The notes under the pieces: generated by a model
The model's database searches: none
What the model was told of the DNA's origin: nothing
The model's input: only the letters and a program-made list of their open reading frames with translations
NCBI RefSeq assembly: GCF_037890675.1
Contig: NZ_CP149574.1
Span: 1,612,001-1,676,000 of the forward strand
DNA: 64,000 bases
Reading direction: 5' to 3'
Source of the DNA: Methylovirgula sp. 4M-Z18
GTDB lineage: Bacteria > Pseudomonadota > Alphaproteobacteria > Rhizobiales > Beijerinckiaceae
Part shown: in pieces, positions 25,823 to 34,906 of the stretch
Position numbering within the stretch: position 1 is the first letter of the stretch
How the letters are laid out: the number at the start of each line of letters is the position of its first letter
Position numbers and translations under genes: made by a program

Positions 25823-26227
25823 TCAAAAGCCTTTTTTGCTCGATTCGATCATCTGAATCAGAAGCAATTCAATATTCCTGGCGTGGTCTGAAATCGGAAG
25901 CAGGAGGGTCCTTGCGTCGCCGCTTGGCGTATCGGAAAGTGCCTGCTGTGGCGAGAGGTCGCGAACAAGCGCGGTCGCCCCGGGGATCGATTGCGCAAGG
26001 CGCCGCGCTGCGGCGCGGAAATGGGGGCGTTGAGAGGCTTCGCGCCGCAGCCGGTCGAGAAGCGTGACGGCAAATCTGTGCGGCCGGCTGCCGGGGGCAA
26101 GGCGGCCCCAGGCATTCAGGCCGCTGAGCAAATGGCGCAGGGGCCCGGTCAACCGCAATGCAGCCCGTCTGCTGCTATCGGGCGACCGCGTCTGATCATT
26201 TGCCGCAGAAGAGTCTAAGCGATCCAT
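25823..26227 (-). CDS. Hypothetical protein coupled to the glycosyltransferase
   Basis: A basic protein of 134 residues with no signal peptide. The N-terminus is polar, the middle is rich in Arg and Leu (LRHLLSGLNAWGRLAPGSRP, LLDRLRREASQRPHFRAAARR), and the C-terminus is helical (RNIELLLIQMIESSKKGF). I do not recognise the family. The strongest evidence is layout: its TGA is separated from the glycosyltransferase ATG by a single nucleotide, which is typical of translational coupling, and no other frame in this span is better. It may be a small partner of the transferase. Confidence 0.55.
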   Translation of the reverse strand: MDRLDSSAANDQTRSPDSSRRAALRLTGPLRHLLSGLNAWGRLAPGSRPHRFAVTLLDRLRREASQRPHFRAAARRLAQSIPGATALVRDLSPQQALSDTPSGDARTLLLPISDHARNIELLLIQMIESSKKGF

Positions 26228-26516
26228 TGGTCCAGATATTGCTAACTAATGTACTGCCGCGTCGTCATACCCGCTGAGTGGTTGGGGTGTCCATAGTTTA
26301 TCGTCGAGGGCATTGCTGCGGCGGAGAGCGCATCTGCTATTGCCGACAAATCGGGCGCAATTTGCCTCTTTACCGGCCTTTAGAATTGCTTTTCGCCTTA
26401 TTTTAAGCAAAACATTCATCCATTTCGCAGGTGCGAAATAATCGATTGGGGCTCTTAGGCCTTTCGGCCGGGAGCAGAAGGGCGCGTGCGTCCTGTAAGC
26501 AGCCGAGGGGGAATGG

Positions 26517-29195
26517 ATGACCAAATGGGTATATACGTTCGGGGATGGCAAGGCGGAGGGCAATGCCTCGGGACGCAACCTGCTCGGCGGCAAGGGTGCC
26601 AATCTGGCGGAAATGTCCAATCTCGGCCTGCCTGTGCCGCCCGGTTTCACGATTACGACCGAAGTATGTACCTATTTTTACGCCCATAGCCGCACCTATC
26701 CAGAAACGCTGCAGGGCGATGTTGATGCTGCTCTGGCCCATATCGGCACGCTGACCGGCCGCCAATTCGGCGATGACGTCAATCCGCTTCTCGTCTCGGT
26801 CCGTTCCGGCGCCCGCGCGTCGATGCCCGGAATGATGGACACGGTGCTCAATCTCGGCCTCAACGACGCGACGGTTCAGGCGCTCGCCAAAAATGCCGGC
26901 GATGAGCGCTTTGCCTACGATTCCTATCGCCGTTTCATTCAGATGTATTCGAATGTCGTGCTCGATATCGATCCGCACAATTTCGAGGATGTGCTGGAAG
27001 AATATAAGGAGCGCAAAGGCTATGTGCTCGACACCGACCTGACGGCGGCCGATTGGCAGCGTCTCATCGTCGACTATAAGAAAATCGTCGAGCGCGAGAG
27101 CGAAAAGCCGTTCCCGCAAGATCCGCGCGCGCAATTGTGGGGTGCGATCGGCGCGGTGTTCTCGAGCTGGATGAATGCGCGCGCGATCACCTATCGCCGC
27201 CTGCATGATATCCCTGAGAGCTGGGGCACGGCGGTGAATGTACAGGCCATGGTGTTCGGCAATATGGGCGATACGTCGGCGACAGGCGTCGCCTTCACGC
27301 GCAATCCCTCGACCGGCGCGCACGAACTCTATGGCGAGTTTTTGGTCAATGCGCAGGGCGAGGATGTGGTCGCCGGCATTCGCACGCCGCAAAACATCAC
27401 GGAAGCGGCGCGCATCGCTGCCCAATCCGACAAGCCGTCGATGGAGACGGTGATGCCGGACGTCTACAACCAATTCGTGCGCGTGACGCAATTGCTGGAA
27501 AAGCATTATCGCGACATGCAAGATCTCGAATTCACCGTCGAGCGCGGCAAATTGTGGATGCTGCAGGCGCGCAGCGGCAAACGCACCGCGAAGGCAGCTT
27601 TGCGCACTGCCGTCGAGATGGCTAACGAAGGCTTGATCACGCGCGAGGAGGCGATCGCGCGTGTCGAGCCAGCGGCGCTCGATCAGCTCCTGCATCCCAC
27701 CATCGATCCGAAAGCGCCGCGCAAGATTCTGGCAGCCGGCTTGCCGGCCTCGCCCGGCGCGGCTTGCGGCGAAATCGTGTTCTCGTCCGACGATGCCGAA
27801 CAATTGAAGGGCGCCGGTCGCAAAGTCATTCTGGTGCGCGTCGAAACCTCGCCCGAAGACATTCACGGCATGCATGCATCAGAGGGCATTCTGACGACGC
27901 GTGGCGGCATGACGTCGCATGCGGCGGTGGTCGCGCGCGGCATGGGCAAGCCCTGCGTGTCGGGCGCAGGAACGGTGCGCGTCGATTATGCCAACGAAAC
28001 CCTGTCGGTGGCGGGCACGACGTTGAAGAAAGGTGACATCATCACGATTGACGGCACGTCGGGTCAGGTCTTGATCGGTGCCGTCGCGATGCTGCAGCCG
28101 GAATTGTCCGGCGATTTCGGTACGCTGATGGGCTGGGCCGATGCGGTGCGGCGCATGAAGGTGCGCACCAACGCAGAGACCCCGGCGGATGCGCGTGTCG
28201 CCCGCACCTTCGGGGCTGAGGGGATCGGCCTGTGCCGGACCGAGCATATGTTCTTCGAGGATGACCGCATTGTCGCGGTGCGCGAGATGATCCTGTCGGA
28301 CAACGAGAAGGGCCGCCGCGCGGCGCTTGCCAAGTTGCTGCCGATGCAGCGGCAGGATTTTGCCGAATTGTTCGAGATCATGTCAGGCCTGCCGGTGACG
28401 ATCCGTCTGCTCGACCCGCCGCTGCATGAGTTCCTGCCGCATACGGACGAAGAGATCGCCGAGGTGGCGAAGGCGATGAATGCGAGCGCCGAGAGGCTCA
28501 AGCAGCGCTCAGCCGACCTGCACGAGTTCAATCCGATGCTCGGCTTCCGCGGGGTGCGTCTGGCGGTGGCGTTCCCGGAAATCGCAGAGATGCAGGCGCG
28601 CGCGATCTTCGAGGGCGCGATCGCGGCCAGCCAAAAGACCGGCAAGGCGGTCACGGCCGAAATCATGGTGCCGCTCGTCATGACGAAGGCCGAACTCGAT
28701 CTCGTCAAGGCGCGCATCGACGCCATGCACGCGGCGGTGAAGCAGGAGACGGGCGTCGACGTGCCGTATCAGGTCGGCACGATGATCGAATTGCCGCGCG
28801 CCGCGCTGCGCGCCGGCGACATTGCGCAGACGGCAGAATTCTTCTCGTTTGGCACCAACGACCTCACGCAGACGACGCTCGGAATTTCGCGCGACGATGC
28901 GTCGTCGTTCCTTGGGCCTTACACGGCGAAGGGCTTGCTGCCGCACGATCCGTTCGTGACGCTCGATCAGGAGGGCGTTGGCGAATTGGTGCAGCTTGCC
29001 GCCGCGCGCGGCAAGGCGGCGCGGCCGGCGATCAAACTCGGCATTTGCGGCGAGCATGGCGGCGATCCGGCCTCCATCGCCTTCTGCGAGAAGGCCGGTC
29101 TCGATTACGTCTCTTGCTCGCCCTTCCGCGTGCCGATCGCACGGCTCGCGGCGGCGCAGGCGGCATTGGGCAAAAAGGCTGCGAGCCAAGCGTAA
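26517..29195 (+). CDS. ppdK: Pyruvate, phosphate dikinase
   Basis: A protein of 892 residues, the normal length. PPDK interconverts pyruvate + ATP + Pi and phosphoenolpyruvate + AMP + PPi, and serves gluconeogenesis in alphaproteobacteria. It has the N-terminal nucleotide-binding part (TKWVYTFGDGKAEGNASGRN, LLGGKGANLAEMSNLGLPVP, VRSGARASMPGMMDTVLNLG) and the swivelling phosphohistidine domain, with the catalytic His in GGMTSHAAVVARGMGKPC near residue 467. The C-terminal PEP barrel shows EGIGLCRTEHMFF, MLGFRGVRLAV and the end motif FGTNDLTQTTLG. It has its own upstream region of 289 nt, in which I see no clear motif. Confidence 0.97.
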   Translation: MTKWVYTFGDGKAEGNASGRNLLGGKGANLAEMSNLGLPVPPGFTITTEVCTYFYAHSRTYPETLQGDVDAALAHIGTLTGRQFGDDVNPLLVSVRSGARASMPGMMDTVLNLGLNDATVQALAKNAGDERFAYDSYRRFIQMYSNVVLDIDPHNFEDVLEEYKERKGYVLDTDLTAADWQRLIVDYKKIVERESEKPFPQDPRAQLWGAIGAVFSSWMNARAITYRRLHDIPESWGTAVNVQAMVFGNMGDTSATGVAFTRNPSTGAHELYGEFLVNAQGEDVVAGIRTPQNITEAARIAAQSDKPSMETVMPDVYNQFVRVTQLLEKHYRDMQDLEFTVERGKLWMLQARSGKRTAKAALRTAVEMANEGLITREEAIARVEPAALDQLLHPTIDPKAPRKILAAGLPASPGAACGEIVFSSDDAEQLKGAGRKVILVRVETSPEDIHGMHASEGILTTRGGMTSHAAVVARGMGKPCVSGAGTVRVDYANETLSVAGTTLKKGDIITIDGTSGQVLIGAVAMLQPELSGDFGTLMGWADAVRRMKVRTNAETPADARVARTFGAEGIGLCRTEHMFFEDDRIVAVREMILSDNEKGRRAALAKLLPMQRQDFAELFEIMSGLPVTIRLLDPPLHEFLPHTDEEIAEVAKAMNASAERLKQRSADLHEFNPMLGFRGVRLAVAFPEIAEMQARAIFEGAIAASQKTGKAVTAEIMVPLVMTKAELDLVKARIDAMHAAVKQETGVDVPYQVGTMIELPRAALRAGDIAQTAEFFSFGTNDLTQTTLGISRDDASSFLGPYTAKGLLPHDPFVTLDQEGVGELVQLAAARGKAARPAIKLGICGEHGGDPASIAFCEKAGLDYVSCSPFRVPIARLAAAQAALGKKAASQA

Positions 29196-29243
29196 TGGAG
29201 TTAAGCTGCGCCGGATCCTATCCATGATTGAGGACGGGCCCTA

Positions 29244-29663
29244 ATGCGGCAAGCTCAAACGACGCTCACGATCGAGACGAGGGGCATCGCCCTTTACGAC
29301 TTTACCCACGATGTCGCGCGCGCTGTGACGGCGAGCGGCATCGCGACCGGTCTCGCCACACTGTTCTGTCGTCATACGTCTGCATCTCTGCTGATTCAGG
29401 AAAATGCCGACGCCACGGTGCAGGTTGATCTGCTCGCCTATTTTGCCCGTGTCGCGCCAGAGGACGAGCATCTCTATACGCATCGTCTCGAAGGCCGGGA
29501 CGATATGCCGGCGCATCTGCGCGCTGCGCTGACCCAATCGCATCTTGCCATTCCGATCGGGAACCGACATCTGCTTCTCGGTACATGGCAGGGCATCTAT
29601 CTCTTCGAACATCGTCGCATGCCGCACAGCCGCGAAGTCGTCGTGCACGTGATCGGAGAATGA
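29244..29663 (+). CDS. YjbQ/UPF0047 family protein
   Basis: A protein of 139 residues. Signatures are FCRHTSASLLIQENADATVQ, HRLEGRDDMPAHLRAALTQS and GTWQGIYLFEHR. YjbQ-like proteins form trimers and have been linked to weak thiamine-phosphate synthase activity, but the in vivo role remains unsettled. Conserved His residues in RHTSAS and at the C-terminus (VVVHVIGE) line the likely active site. The gene overlaps the next by 4 nt (ATGA) and follows ppdK by 48 nt. Confidence 0.9.
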   Translation: MRQAQTTLTIETRGIALYDFTHDVARAVTASGIATGLATLFCRHTSASLLIQENADATVQVDLLAYFARVAPEDEHLYTHRLEGRDDMPAHLRAALTQSHLAIPIGNRHLLLGTWQGIYLFEHRRMPHSREVVVHVIGE

Positions 29664-30613
29664 AAGCCGACATGGCCTCGCAGGCATCTCCCCTCGATCT
29701 GTCGTCGTTGCGCGTGGGTGGTAAGCGCGCGATGGCGCGGGCGCTGGCTGCGATTGAAATCGGCGCGGGTTCACCGGAGCTCGCAGCTTTTCTTGACGCC
29801 TGCGTCGCGCATCGGCGTGCGCATATGATCGGCCTCACGGGGCCGCCCGGCGTCGGCAAATCGACGCTCAGCAATGCGCTCATCCGATCCTGGCGCGCGA
29901 GCGGTGCGACGGTAGGGGTCATCGCCGTCGATCCGTCATCGCAGCGGACGGGTGGGGCGCTGCTCGGAGATCGTGCACGGCTCGCAACCGACCCGGAGGA
30001 TCGAGGCATCTTCGTGCGCTCGATGGCGGCGCGCGACCGGCTCGGCGGACTCTCCGACCATGCCATCAGCGCCGCGGTCATCATGGGCGCCATCTATGAT
30101 TATGTGCTGATCGAAAGTGTCGGCATCGGCCAGTCGGAGGCGGATATTTCGCTCGTCGCCGACAGCGTGATCCTCTGCATTCAGCCGGGATCGGGCGATT
30201 CCCTCCAGTTCATGAAAGCCGGCATCATGGAAGTCCCCGATGTCGTCGCCGTGACCAAGGCGGATATGGGTGCGCCCGCCCAGCGCGCCAAGGCCGAAGT
30301 CGAGGGGGCCTTGACCCTCGCGGCGCCGGTTTCATCCTGGAAGGTGCCGGTTGTCGCCGTGTCGGCGACAACCGGCAGCGGTCTTGACGGCCTCGCGGCG
30401 GCCCTCAACGCCCATGAAAGCTGGATGGATAGCAGCGGTCAGCGCGTGCGCCGTCGTGTCCTGCAGCAGCGCGGCTGGATCCGAGAGGCCATCCGTGTGC
30501 GCTTCGGCAGCGAGGGTTTAAACGCCGCCGCAAGCCTTGAGCAGAATGAACAAAAGCCGTTTCAAACGGAGCTGTCTTTGGCGAAAAATCTGATGCGGCG
30601 CTATCAACCCTGA
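29660..30613 (+). CDS. meaB: Methylmalonyl-CoA mutase-associated GTPase MeaB
   Basis: About 317 residues from the ATG at 29660, overlapping the yjbQ stop. MeaB is a G3E GTPase that loads and protects the adenosylcobalamin cofactor of methylmalonyl-CoA mutase. The P-loop is GLTGPPGVGKSTLSNAL, followed by VIAVDPSSQRTGGALLGDRA, the ESVGIGQSEADI stretch and the base motif VTKADMG. No mutase gene (mcmA/B) is in this window. The same family also serves related B12 mutases. The longer frame to 29585 lies inside yjbQ and is rejected. Confidence 0.92.
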   Translation: MKADMASQASPLDLSSLRVGGKRAMARALAAIEIGAGSPELAAFLDACVAHRRAHMIGLTGPPGVGKSTLSNALIRSWRASGATVGVIAVDPSSQRTGGALLGDRARLATDPEDRGIFVRSMAARDRLGGLSDHAISAAVIMGAIYDYVLIESVGIGQSEADISLVADSVILCIQPGSGDSLQFMKAGIMEVPDVVAVTKADMGAPAQRAKAEVEGALTLAAPVSSWKVPVVAVSATTGSGLDGLAAALNAHESWMDSSGQRVRRRVLQQRGWIREAIRVRFGSEGLNAAASLEQNEQKPFQTELSLAKNLMRRYQP

Positions 30614-30629
30614 TTGCCGCGCCAGCACT

Positions 30630-31160
30630 TCAGCCCTCGAGTTCCGGTTCCTTGAGCAAATCCCTCGGGTCGAAGGCATAGGTCCCCATGGTGATTTCAC
30701 CATCCGGCGTTCGGGGCCATTGGTCGCGTGGGCGGTCCCAATAGAGTTCGACGCCATTGTCATCAGGATCGCGCAAATAGAGGGCCTGGCTGACGCCATG
30801 GTCGGCCGTGCCTTCCAGCGGAATCTGAGCGGCGACGAGGCGCCGCAACGCGTCGGCCAGCGCCGCGCGGGTGGGATAAAGAATGGCAAGATGAAAAAGC
30901 CCAGTCGTCCCCGGCGCGGGCGGACTGCCGTCCTTGCTCTGCCACGTGTTCAAGCCGATGTGGTGATGATAATCGCCCGCCGAGATGAAGGCGGCCTGAT
31001 CGCCGATGCGTTTGATCAGTTCAAAGCCAAGGACGCCGGTATAGAAGGCGAGGGAGCGGTCAAGATTTGCGACTTTCAAATGGACATGCCCGATGCGCGT
31101 GCCCGGATCGATCTTGCGCGGTGCAAGGCCTGGGTGCGGGACAAATTTTTGCTGCGGCAT
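30630..31160 (-). CDS. VOC-family metalloenzyme, CatE/glyoxalase-like
   Basis: A protein of 176 residues with one vicinal-oxygen-chelate module pair. IGHVHLKVANLDRSLAFYTG holds the first metal His. HHHIGLNTWQSKDGSPP and LFHLAILYPTRAALADALRR continue the fold, and LRDPDDNGVELYWDRPRD ends with the Glu ligand. The layout resembles catechol 2,3-dioxygenase CatE-like proteins. Neighbouring meaB might suggest an epimerase, but the motifs fit the dioxygenase/glyoxalase branch better. It is convergent to meaB with a 16-nt gap. Confidence 0.82.
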   Translation of the reverse strand: MPQQKFVPHPGLAPRKIDPGTRIGHVHLKVANLDRSLAFYTGVLGFELIKRIGDQAAFISAGDYHHHIGLNTWQSKDGSPPAPGTTGLFHLAILYPTRAALADALRRLVAAQIPLEGTADHGVSQALYLRDPDDNGVELYWDRPRDQWPRTPDGEITMGTYAFDPRDLLKEPELEG

Positions 31161-31468
31161 CGATCATCCTCTGGTGACGGCATGTTTTGGCATCATGGCA
31201 GCGTGGTAAGATAAGCACAAGCGGCCGGAATCTTTGAAGATTGCCTATTCTTCTTTCCGGGGACGGCCGTTCTGCCGTGGCGCGATCGGCTAGCATGGAA
31301 GCGTCAATGGGCTTTGCCAGAACTGTAGCGGACTTTGCTGCGCCCTGGATTAACGCTTCCGCAAGGATAATCGGCGATAAATCACATGCATCACATAACG
31401 CATGTGTCTGTGACATTTGCGCCACAGAATTTCTCGCTGATTCGGCGTTCGCGCAGTCGTCCGCCAGC
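31161..31468. other. Intergenic stretch before the wall-hydrolase gene
   Basis: About 308 nt between two divergent genes. A reading frame runs through it from a TTG at 31241 into the hydrolase, but its product in this part is Cys/Ala-rich without family character, so I treat it as 5' leader. CACATGCATCACATAACGCA at 31384-31403 is a small AT-richer patch. No promoter could be fixed with confidence. Confidence 0.4.
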
Positions 31469-32692
31469 ATGGAACGGTATATGGGTCGTTTGCGTTTGCA
31501 TTGGGCTGTCGGGACATTCGCGCCGTGGTGTGTTGCCACAGCGTTGCTGATGTCCTTTACCGCCGAGGCGGGGCAAGAGCCGCACCCATTCGGCGCCAGC
31601 GTGCTACGCTTCAATTCGACCGAGGCGCCCGCCGATTTGATTCCAAAATCGCATGCACATGCGTCTGTTTCGAACGCGATGATCGTGGCTCTACCGCAAA
31701 ACGACATTGTGCGCCGAGCCGCAACGGCCATGCGTGGCTCCAGCGAACTGGACGAACCCAGCGATGGGCCGCCGCCGCGCATCGTGCTTAAGGGGCGGGG
31801 GCACGCGGCGCCGATCATCGTCGACGATCACAAATCCGCGCCGCTCGACATTGTTCAGGCGGGTTCGGCGACGAGTTGGGACGACTTTGTCGCCGACGCG
31901 GACGCAAGCAATCACGCACCTTTCGCCGTCTCGGACGATTTTCGTGTCGCCGTTTCAGGCTTCACGGCGGAAGAGCCACAGACTGCCGCGGAAGACGATG
32001 TCCAGACGTTGCAGCCGACGCCGCAAGCCGATCTCCTGTCGTTGCAGGGCCTCAACACCGCCAGCGCTCGCCGCGAAGCCAATGTGAAGCGTGCGCAAAA
32101 CGGTGCGACCCCGGCTGTGCCGCGCGCCATGGCGCTCAATTCGACGACACCGATGGCGAACGACTTCATGCCCGTCGAAGTCGCGTCCTACAGCAGCGCC
32201 GTGCCGCTCGGACCGGACGCGACGCTCGTGCCGCGCAGCGATGGCGGGCGTCCCGACTATACGTCGCTGATCGATTCCGCCAACCAGGACAAGGAACTGC
32301 GCTGCTTGGCCGAAGCCGTCTATTTCGAGGCGCGCAGCGAACCGGAGCAGGGCCAGGCAGCGGTGGCGCAAGTGGTGCTCAACCGGGTGAAGAGCGGCCT
32401 CTATCCGACGAGCGTTTGCGGCGTCGTCTATCAGAACCGCAGCCATTATATGGCCTGCCAATTCTCCTTCGCCTGCGAAGGCAAGTCGCTGCGCATCACT
32501 GAGCCAGATTCTTGGGCTACGGCCATGCGCGTCGCGAAAAGCGTATGGGACGGCTCGACCTATGTCGCTGACGTCGGCGGCGCGACGCACTATCACGCGA
32601 ATTATGTGGCGCCTTACTGGGCACGAAGCCTCAAACGCGTCGACAAGATAGGCCATCACATCTTCTACGAATTGAAGCCCGGGCAGACGTGA
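31469..32692 (+). CDS. SleB-type cell wall hydrolase
   Basis: About 407 residues from the ATG at 31469, or 403 from the ATG at 31481, which has GGAA 8 nt upstream. It starts with a membrane or signal segment (WAVGTFAPWCVATALLMSFTAEA). A low-complexity linker of about 230 residues follows. The C-terminal Hydrolase_2 domain reads LRCLAEAVYFEARSEPEQGQ, then VAQVVLNRVKSGLYP and GGATHYHANYVAPYW. The catalytic Glu lies in EAVYFEAR. SleB/CwlJ enzymes are lytic transglycosylases acting on peptidoglycan. In non-sporing alphaproteobacteria the role is wall remodelling. It stands alone between divergent and downstream genes. Confidence 0.87.
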   Translation: MERYMGRLRLHWAVGTFAPWCVATALLMSFTAEAGQEPHPFGASVLRFNSTEAPADLIPKSHAHASVSNAMIVALPQNDIVRRAATAMRGSSELDEPSDGPPPRIVLKGRGHAAPIIVDDHKSAPLDIVQAGSATSWDDFVADADASNHAPFAVSDDFRVAVSGFTAEEPQTAAEDDVQTLQPTPQADLLSLQGLNTASARREANVKRAQNGATPAVPRAMALNSTTPMANDFMPVEVASYSSAVPLGPDATLVPRSDGGRPDYTSLIDSANQDKELRCLAEAVYFEARSEPEQGQAAVAQVVLNRVKSGLYPTSVCGVVYQNRSHYMACQFSFACEGKSLRITEPDSWATAMRVAKSVWDGSTYVADVGGATHYHANYVAPYWARSLKRVDKIGHHIFYELKPGQT

Positions 32693-32816
32693 GCGTCGCT
32701 GTGATGTGACGCACGAGATCACCTGCCGAAACGTGTTGGCCGCCTGGCACTGGATCGACTTTTGCCCCTTAATGGCCCTACATTGCCGACCGGATGATCT
32801 CAACCGGTTCGCGCCC

Positions 32817-33539
32817 ATGCCGTTCTCACGCCTTGCTGTCAAATTCGGAATTTTACTTGTCTTCCTTCTCGCGTGTGGGACCGCGCTGGCGCAGGACTCG
32901 CGTCGCGTGCATGTCGTTGCCTATGCTTTGTGGGGCGACCAGAGTGTCTTCCGCAGCGAGGCGACGTTGGCTGCGGATATCGTCCTGCGCAAATATGCAC
33001 ACGGCGACAAGCTTGTGCGGGCCAATACGCGGCGGGATGGCCCGGCCACGGCTGAACAACTGGTCTCGGATCTGCAAAGGATCGGCGCGAAGGCCGATGA
33101 CGAAAACGATGTGTTGTTTCTCATTCTGACCTCGCATGGCGACACGCAAGGCATCGGCATCGTGACGCCGCGGCGCGAGCAATTGTTGCCGCCCGCCGGC
33201 CTCAAGGCTCTTATCGACGAGAGTGGCATTCGGCACCGGGTGGTGATCATTTCGGCCTGTTATTCGGGCGTTTTCGTGCCTGCCTTGGCCGATCCGAATA
33301 CGTTGGTGATTACCGCTGCCGATGCGGACCACTCCTCGTTCGGCTGTCGTGACGGCGCGAAATGGACCTATTTCGGCGAGGCGTTGTTCGATCAGGCGAT
33401 GCGGCGCGGCGGCGGCTTGAAAGATGTGTTCGCTACGGCAAGATCCTTGATCGCCGAACGGGAAGCGGCGGAAGGTTTCCCACCTTCCAATCCGCAAATG
33501 GCCGGCGGCGAAAATGTGCTGCCGTTGCTCGACCAATGA
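32817..33539 (+). CDS. Exported C13-family (legumain/caspase-like) peptidase
   Basis: About 240 residues from the ATG at 32817. An N-terminal signal segment (LAVKFGILLVFLLACGTALA) is probably cut after ALA, and the LLAC stretch also makes a weak lipobox. The clan CD dyad is visible: LILTSHGDTQGIGI with the His, and VVIISACYSGVFVPAL with the Cys. FGCRDGAKWTYFGEALFDQA follows. Similar bacterial proteins are annotated as peptidase C13 or caspase-like. A secreted enzyme that cleaves after Asn, Asp or Arg is likely, but the target is unknown. It follows the SleB-type gene on the same strand with 124 nt between. Confidence 0.8.
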   Translation: MPFSRLAVKFGILLVFLLACGTALAQDSRRVHVVAYALWGDQSVFRSEATLAADIVLRKYAHGDKLVRANTRRDGPATAEQLVSDLQRIGAKADDENDVLFLILTSHGDTQGIGIVTPRREQLLPPAGLKALIDESGIRHRVVIISACYSGVFVPALADPNTLVITAADADHSSFGCRDGAKWTYFGEALFDQAMRRGGGLKDVFATARSLIAEREAAEGFPPSNPQMAGGENVLPLLDQ

Positions 33540-33606
33540 CGGTCACTGCACTGGCTTAGGACATGTTAAGTTCACAATACCTGTTTGCGTCGCCAAAGAA
33601 CGGGGA

Positions 33607-33996
33607 ATGAATGTGGATAGGGTCGTCTCTTGGCAAAAATTTGAGGGAGCAATCATCTTCTTTGCGGGAATATTATTGTTTGTTTTCTTCCATTCTGAGT
33701 TGCCGTGGTGGATAGCGCCTTTGGTGTTTCTTGCTCCAGACCTCAGTTTCGCGAGCTATATTTTTGGTCCAAAGATTGGAGCTTTCGGTTACAACTTAGT
33801 GCACGTCTATGCTTTTGGTGCAGTGTTTATGACTGCGGGCATGGCCTTTTCGCTACCAGTCTTGAGCGCTCTGGGCGGACTTTGGTTCGCCCATTCCGGC
33901 TTTGATCGGATGCTTGGCTATGGATTAAAATCAACAGAAGGTTTTACCTTTACGCATCTTGGTCTGATCGGAAAGTCATCCGATCCCAGGAAATGA
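33607..33996 (+). CDS. DUF4260 family membrane protein
   Basis: A protein of 129 residues with four hydrophobic segments: EGAIIFFAGILLFVFFHSEL, WWIAPLVFLAPDLSFASYIF, LVHVYAFGAVFMTAGMAFSL and VLSALGGLWFAHSGFDRMLG. The motif FGPKIGAFGYNLVHVY and the ending RMLGYGLKS with FTFTHLG are characteristic of DUF4260, an integral-membrane family of unknown function. The start is the ATG at 33607 or the GTG at 33613, the latter with better spacing from GGGGA. Base composition is clearly more AT-rich than its neighbours, which may mean recent transfer. Confidence 0.82.
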   Translation: MNVDRVVSWQKFEGAIIFFAGILLFVFFHSELPWWIAPLVFLAPDLSFASYIFGPKIGAFGYNLVHVYAFGAVFMTAGMAFSLPVLSALGGLWFAHSGFDRMLGYGLKSTEGFTFTHLGLIGKSSDPRK

Positions 33997-34009
33997 AGAG
34001 GACAAACAT

Positions 34010-34906
34010 CTAGCCGCTGCCGTTTTCCCCCTCCAACAGTTTGCGATACCGCGCCAGCTTTGAGCCGACGCTTTCCATGAAAACGCGAACGCGCGCGGCA
34101 CGGCGCAAATCGGGGTGGGTGAGGATCCACAATTCGTTGTGCAACTCGGGCACGGTGCCGCCGATGCGCACAATGTCGGCGTTGGCGTCGCCGATGAAGC
34201 AGGGCAGGCACCCGCAGCCAATGCCGGCGGCGACGGCCTCGGCAAGACCCAGAACCGTGCTGACGCGATACACGACGTGCTGCATGTTGACATTGTCGTG
34301 CATCCAGCGCGCTGCCGAAAGGCCCGACAGATTGGCGCCAAATCCGACCCACGGCACGGTTTTCTCTTCGGCTGCCTTTTCGTCCATGCTCTTGGGGCGA
34401 TAGAGCGCCCAATTGATCGCGCTGATCCGGCGGCCGAACAGGGATTCCGGGGGCTTGTCGGTCGCGCGGATGGCGACATCGGCATCCCGCCGTGCCAGAT
34501 TGAGCGTCTGATTGCCGACAATCAGGTCGAGACGGATGTCGGGATAGGTCTTGCAAAAATCAGCGAAGATCGGCGTCAGCAGATGCATAATCATCGTGTC
34601 ATTGGTCGTGACGCGCAATTCGCCGGAGGGCTTCACGTCGCGGCCCGCAACCTTGCGCTCGAAGTCCAGAATGTCCTCATACATCCGCCCGGCGAGCGTC
34701 GTCATTTCTTCGCCGGCGGCAGTCAATGCGTAGCCCGCCCGGCCGCGCTCGAACAATCTTACCCCGAGCGATTCTTCCAGGGCGCCCAGACGCCGAAAAA
34801 CGGTGGAATGGTTCAGTCCTAGCGCTTCCGCCGCGGCGGCGAGGGTTCGAGTGTCCGCGATAGCTTTTACGAGACGAAAATCATCCCATGTGGACATGCT
34901 AGACAT
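34010..34906 (-). CDS. LysR family transcriptional regulator
   Basis: A protein of 298 residues. N-terminal LysR helix-turn-helix: FRLVKAIADTRTLAAAAEAL, NHSTVFRRLGALEESLGVRL, FERGRAGYALTAAGEEM. The effector-binding domain follows, with ELRVTTNDTMIMHLLTPIFA and DIRLDLIVGNQTLNLARRDA then DVAIRATDKPP. That form (LARRDADVAIR) is typical of the branch that regulates oxidoreductase or stress genes. AGGGAAG lies 7 nt before the ATG. It is convergent to the DUF4260 gene, and its own control region lies in the AT-rich gap upstream. Confidence 0.88.
   Translation of the reverse strand: MSSMSTWDDFRLVKAIADTRTLAAAAEALGLNHSTVFRRLGALEESLGVRLFERGRAGYALTAAGEEMTTLAGRMYEDILDFERKVAGRDVKPSGELRVTTNDTMIMHLLTPIFADFCKTYPDIRLDLIVGNQTLNLARRDADVAIRATDKPPESLFGRRISAINWALYRPKSMDEKAAEEKTVPWVGFGANLSGLSAARWMHDNVNMQHVVYRVSTVLGLAEAVAAGIGCGCLPCFIGDANADIVRIGGTVPELHNELWILTHPDLRRAARVRVFMESVGSKLARYRKLLEGENGSG

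Noticed and set aside
26403-27875. A 490-residue minus-strand open frame
   Set aside because: It is antisense to ppdK, with His/Arg-rich low-complexity content and no family match.
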